A stretch of 64,000 nt of DNA from Actinostola sp. cb2023 (lineage: Eukaryota; Cnidaria; Anthozoa; Actiniaria; Actinostolidae). The notes under the pieces are model-generated. The model was not told the DNA's origin, did no database searches, and saw nothing but the letters and a program-made list of their open reading frames with translations. The stretch lies in the NCBI GenBank assembly GCA_033675265.1, contig JAUJYZ010001058.1, positions 2,206,501 to 2,270,500 on the forward strand, given 5' to 3'. Made by a program: the position numbers and the translations under genes. Positions 61,606-64,000 of this stretch are shown one piece after another (positions within the stretch are counted from its first letter, which is position 1; every line of letters begins with the position of its first letter).

Positions 61606-62480
61606 ATAAATCAATAGATAGAGATGGACAGACATAGTACAGGTCAGTCCATAAGTAGATACTATACTGAAAAGAAAAAAACTTTACACTTTGAACGAAT
61701 GCATGCAGAGAATCGATCACACGAAATATTTGTCAGCCATTGGTTTTACAAGAGTCGAGTCGGTACTCACAATCTTTTACCAATAGAACCTCAGAAGCAG
61801 AACCTTAGACGCCCTGGAATCAGTGGTACTATACATTGCAAAACTAAACGTTACCAAAACAGTTTTGTTCGGTATGGACTGACTTGTAGTAGGAACTGGT
61901 ACGCCTCAGTAATACACACTTTTCTGATTATGATGATTTTCTCTAGTCTTTATAGACGAATGCAATAATGGCGGAATCAGTAAATCTCATATATTGTGTA
62001 GTTATAGTGATATATGACAGCCATCTTTTCAGAGAGTATATAATAACAAAAAGAAACCTACAAGATTTATAAATTTTAGAGCGATTCTACAAAAAATGTA
62101 AAAAGTTATAGCGAATTGAAATCACAAAGATTTGTATGGGAAATTGAGTTTTGGACTGACTAGCCTCGTTTCCATGCAATTGCTAGAATTCAAATGGTTA
62201 TAACTTTACGAGGGTTTTATTTAAATTGATGGGCTTTTGAGGTATTATTAGACTATGTATGGTCTTTCAAAAAATGATATTATATTTATTAAATTTGTAT
62301 TTTTTCTCAGTTTATAAAATAACTATGATATAACGCGCGCTCTGATTGGCCAAAGGATGCGTATTCCGCGTGCTTTATGAGAGCACACAGCACGCGCGCG
62401 CAGATATTCAAACATTTTTGAACAAAATTGAAAACTTGCCTTAAAATCGTAATTGTATTTTATAAAAGAAATAGAAAACT
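61606..62480. other. No gene recognised
   Basis: Includes a 114-codon plus frame (61624-61968) without a recognisable domain or splice context. Otherwise AT-rich sequence. Confidence 0.4.
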
Positions 62481-62488
62481 TGCCCGCT

Positions 62489-62640
62489 GTGCTATGTGCA
62501 GATTTATAGCACTTGGGGACTGATCAGAACACTCGAGAAGTGTTGAGAAGCACTCCGCTACGCGTCGTGCTTCTCCTAACACTTCTCTCGTGTTCTGATC
62601 AGTCCCCGCGTGCTATAAATCTGCACATAGCACGCGCGCT
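62489..62640. repeat. Long hairpin, about 68 bp arms
   Basis: GCTATGTGCAGATTTATAGC and GGGGACTGATCAGAACAC face their complements; tip GAGAAGCAC...GTGCTTCTC. A snapback MITE with a GC-rich tip. Confidence 0.8.
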
Positions 62641-62930
62641 CGTTTTCTATTTCTTCAATAATATATATCTTCTCTATATGCACCTTTTCGTAGTTTCCCA
62701 GAATGCTGCAGGATTCTGCGCGCGCAAGCGAGGTGAGGGGGGGGGGGGGGAAATATTTAGCATTGATCGTGTATTGAGGAAAATATGACTACTGTAACCA
62801 CAGGCAGCCCAAGCTCTTGTTGACAGAGAATACAGAGAATGTATGTGAAATTTAAATCGTAAAATTTTCGAAATAAATGGCAATATTTGTCTTCGTTTAC
62901 CTGTGTATTCGTGTTTTATTGTATATTTGA

Positions 62931-63239
62931 ATGTTTCCTGGTGATTTGGTGGTGTTTTTAGGTGATTTTAATCCCATCTCTAAAGACGAAGTCAAGGTAG
63001 GGGTCTACGGACTCGGTGGCTTTGGTTCAAAAGGCCGTAAATCAGCAGTAAATCACTCCACAACGAATTTTTCACTGGATACTATTTGTCCAATAAATAT
63101 CCAACACATCCAGCCCAAACATGGCCGTATCTGTCACTTCTTCCTGTCGAGATTCGCAAATATATACGTCCAATCTGAAAAGTTCATCCGTGGACGGATC
63201 AGCTTCGCTACGGGCCAACCGTCATTTTACCAATCATAA
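62931..63239 (+). pseudogene. Possible LINE endonuclease fragment
   Basis: A 102-codon frame with VVFLGDFNPISKDE and VGVYGLGGFGSKGRK, reminiscent of the LGDFNA ... GPYGLG...N.NG stretch of LINE apurinic endonucleases, followed by INIQHIQPKHGR. The similarity is weak and could be chance. No reverse transcriptase follows; a Helentron-like element begins 50 bp later. Confidence 0.35.
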
Positions 63240-63292
63240 CTCTGTGGGAGAGGGGTAAGCACAAGTTTGTCAACTGCCATATAGCTGTAATT

Positions 63293-63921
63293 ACTCGGCG
63301 TGGACTGCCTGTGGTAGACGCCGAGTCTAAAAATGGGCTTTTTTTCGTGTTAGAAGTGTCCATTTCATCCCCGCCACAGGAAGCCCAGGAAGAGCGAGAG
63401 AAGCATGTCATTCGAAAACAAATCGATTTTCTGGCCCGTTAGTGGAGGAAACGACCTGAAAGCAGGTCAAAACAATGATAGATTGCCATTCTATTACATA
63501 TCAAAAGCTCTTGATCGAGCGAATCGAGAAAGTATTTTATTTTCGGCTGAAACCAAGTCAGTAGTCTTGGTGATCGATTACGGGCTTGTTGCCTTGCCTT
63601 GTGTGAGCACTCAAAATATATCGATCCCAAAACACACTAAATAGACCTCTTATCCTAAATTAAACACCTCACATCACTCAAACAACTACAAACTTATTTC
63701 TTGAGTATAATTAGGAGTTCGATATTCTTAAAACCCATTCCAGAAGCGAAAATCGAACTACCGTACATTATATTACAAAATACGGTTGAGCGTACCACAG
63801 GAAGCCCAACGCTTACAAAATAATGGCCCAAAATAACAGAGGATGGTAAGCCTGTGGGCCAGAGATTGCCCGGAGTTCCAGCTGATCTTCCTACACGCCG
63901 AGTAAACGCTCAATGAGCGTC
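63293..63921 (+). mobile_element. Helentron-like non-autonomous element, copy 3
   Basis: Starts with hairpin ACTCGGCGT...ACGCCGAGT, ends with subterminal ACGCCGAGT then hairpin ACGCTCAATGAGCGT and CTAGTTT. Same design as 33588-34938 and 41184-42154 but with a different stem sequence. A 79-codon frame inside (63405-63644) has no recognised domain. Confidence 0.6.
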
Positions 63922-64000
63922 TAGTTTCAAATTATAAAACGCGTCTTACCTGAAAAACATTTTCAATTTCATCCATAGTCACTGTAAGCTAAACTTTGTT

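Noticed and set aside
61624..61968. 114-codon plus-strand gene
   Set aside because: No known domain, no splice partner, AT-rich repeat surroundings.

Overview
This is an intron-rich animal nuclear DNA window, most likely from a marine invertebrate and plausibly a cnidarian; the phylum is inferred, not shown. It carries one tandem family of membrane-transporter genes, all on the minus strand, embedded in dense repeats. The genes look like members of the monocarboxylate transporter family (SLC16/MCT, major facilitator superfamily). Comparing copies gives a shared six-coding-exon structure that single reading frames hide: e1 (107 bp, ATG), e2 (123 bp), e3 (188 bp, TM1), e4 (587 bp, TM2 to TM7 with the central loop), e5 (358 bp, TM8 to TM11) and e6 (variable, TM12 and tail). 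Exon lengths and phases agree exactly between copies.

Layout by rising coordinate (3' to 5' for each gene): a 3.8 kb minisatellite (1-3815); divergent copy A (3855-7945, last exon not in the window); a gene-poor stretch with small inverted-repeat elements and an ATT microsatellite (7946-16157); broken copy B (16450-18440); a truncated Crypton/DUF3504-like recombinase relic (19911-20750); copy C (20840-28270); a LINE fragment and repeats (30190-31985); nested mobile elements that cut the last exon of copy D (31379-35044); copy D (35034-39558); copy E (42320-53145), whose third intron holds a 7.5 kb BEL/Pao LTR retrotransposon; copy F (55518-59004); and a repeat-rich 5' flank (59005-64000).

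C, D, E and F have open reading frames that join across six exons (predicted 505, 490, 509 and 506 residues). They should encode plasma-membrane or organelle-membrane transporters of small carboxylates or related solutes; no substrate can be assigned from sequence. C and D share an e1 splice-site variant, and E and F share the e4 end, so the cluster probably grew by repeated segmental duplication.

The most striking structure is in the introns. The last intron of every intact copy holds a long tandem array of a different but related tetranucleotide (CCAA, CCGA or AAAC on the plus strand; GG-rich on the transcribed sense strand), and copy A has a minisatellite in the same place. Intron 2 of C, D, E and F carries a second repeat family built on GTTATTGACC, expanded into arrays only in C and D. 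Because the paralogues serve as empty-site controls, many transposon insertions can be delimited with target-site duplications.
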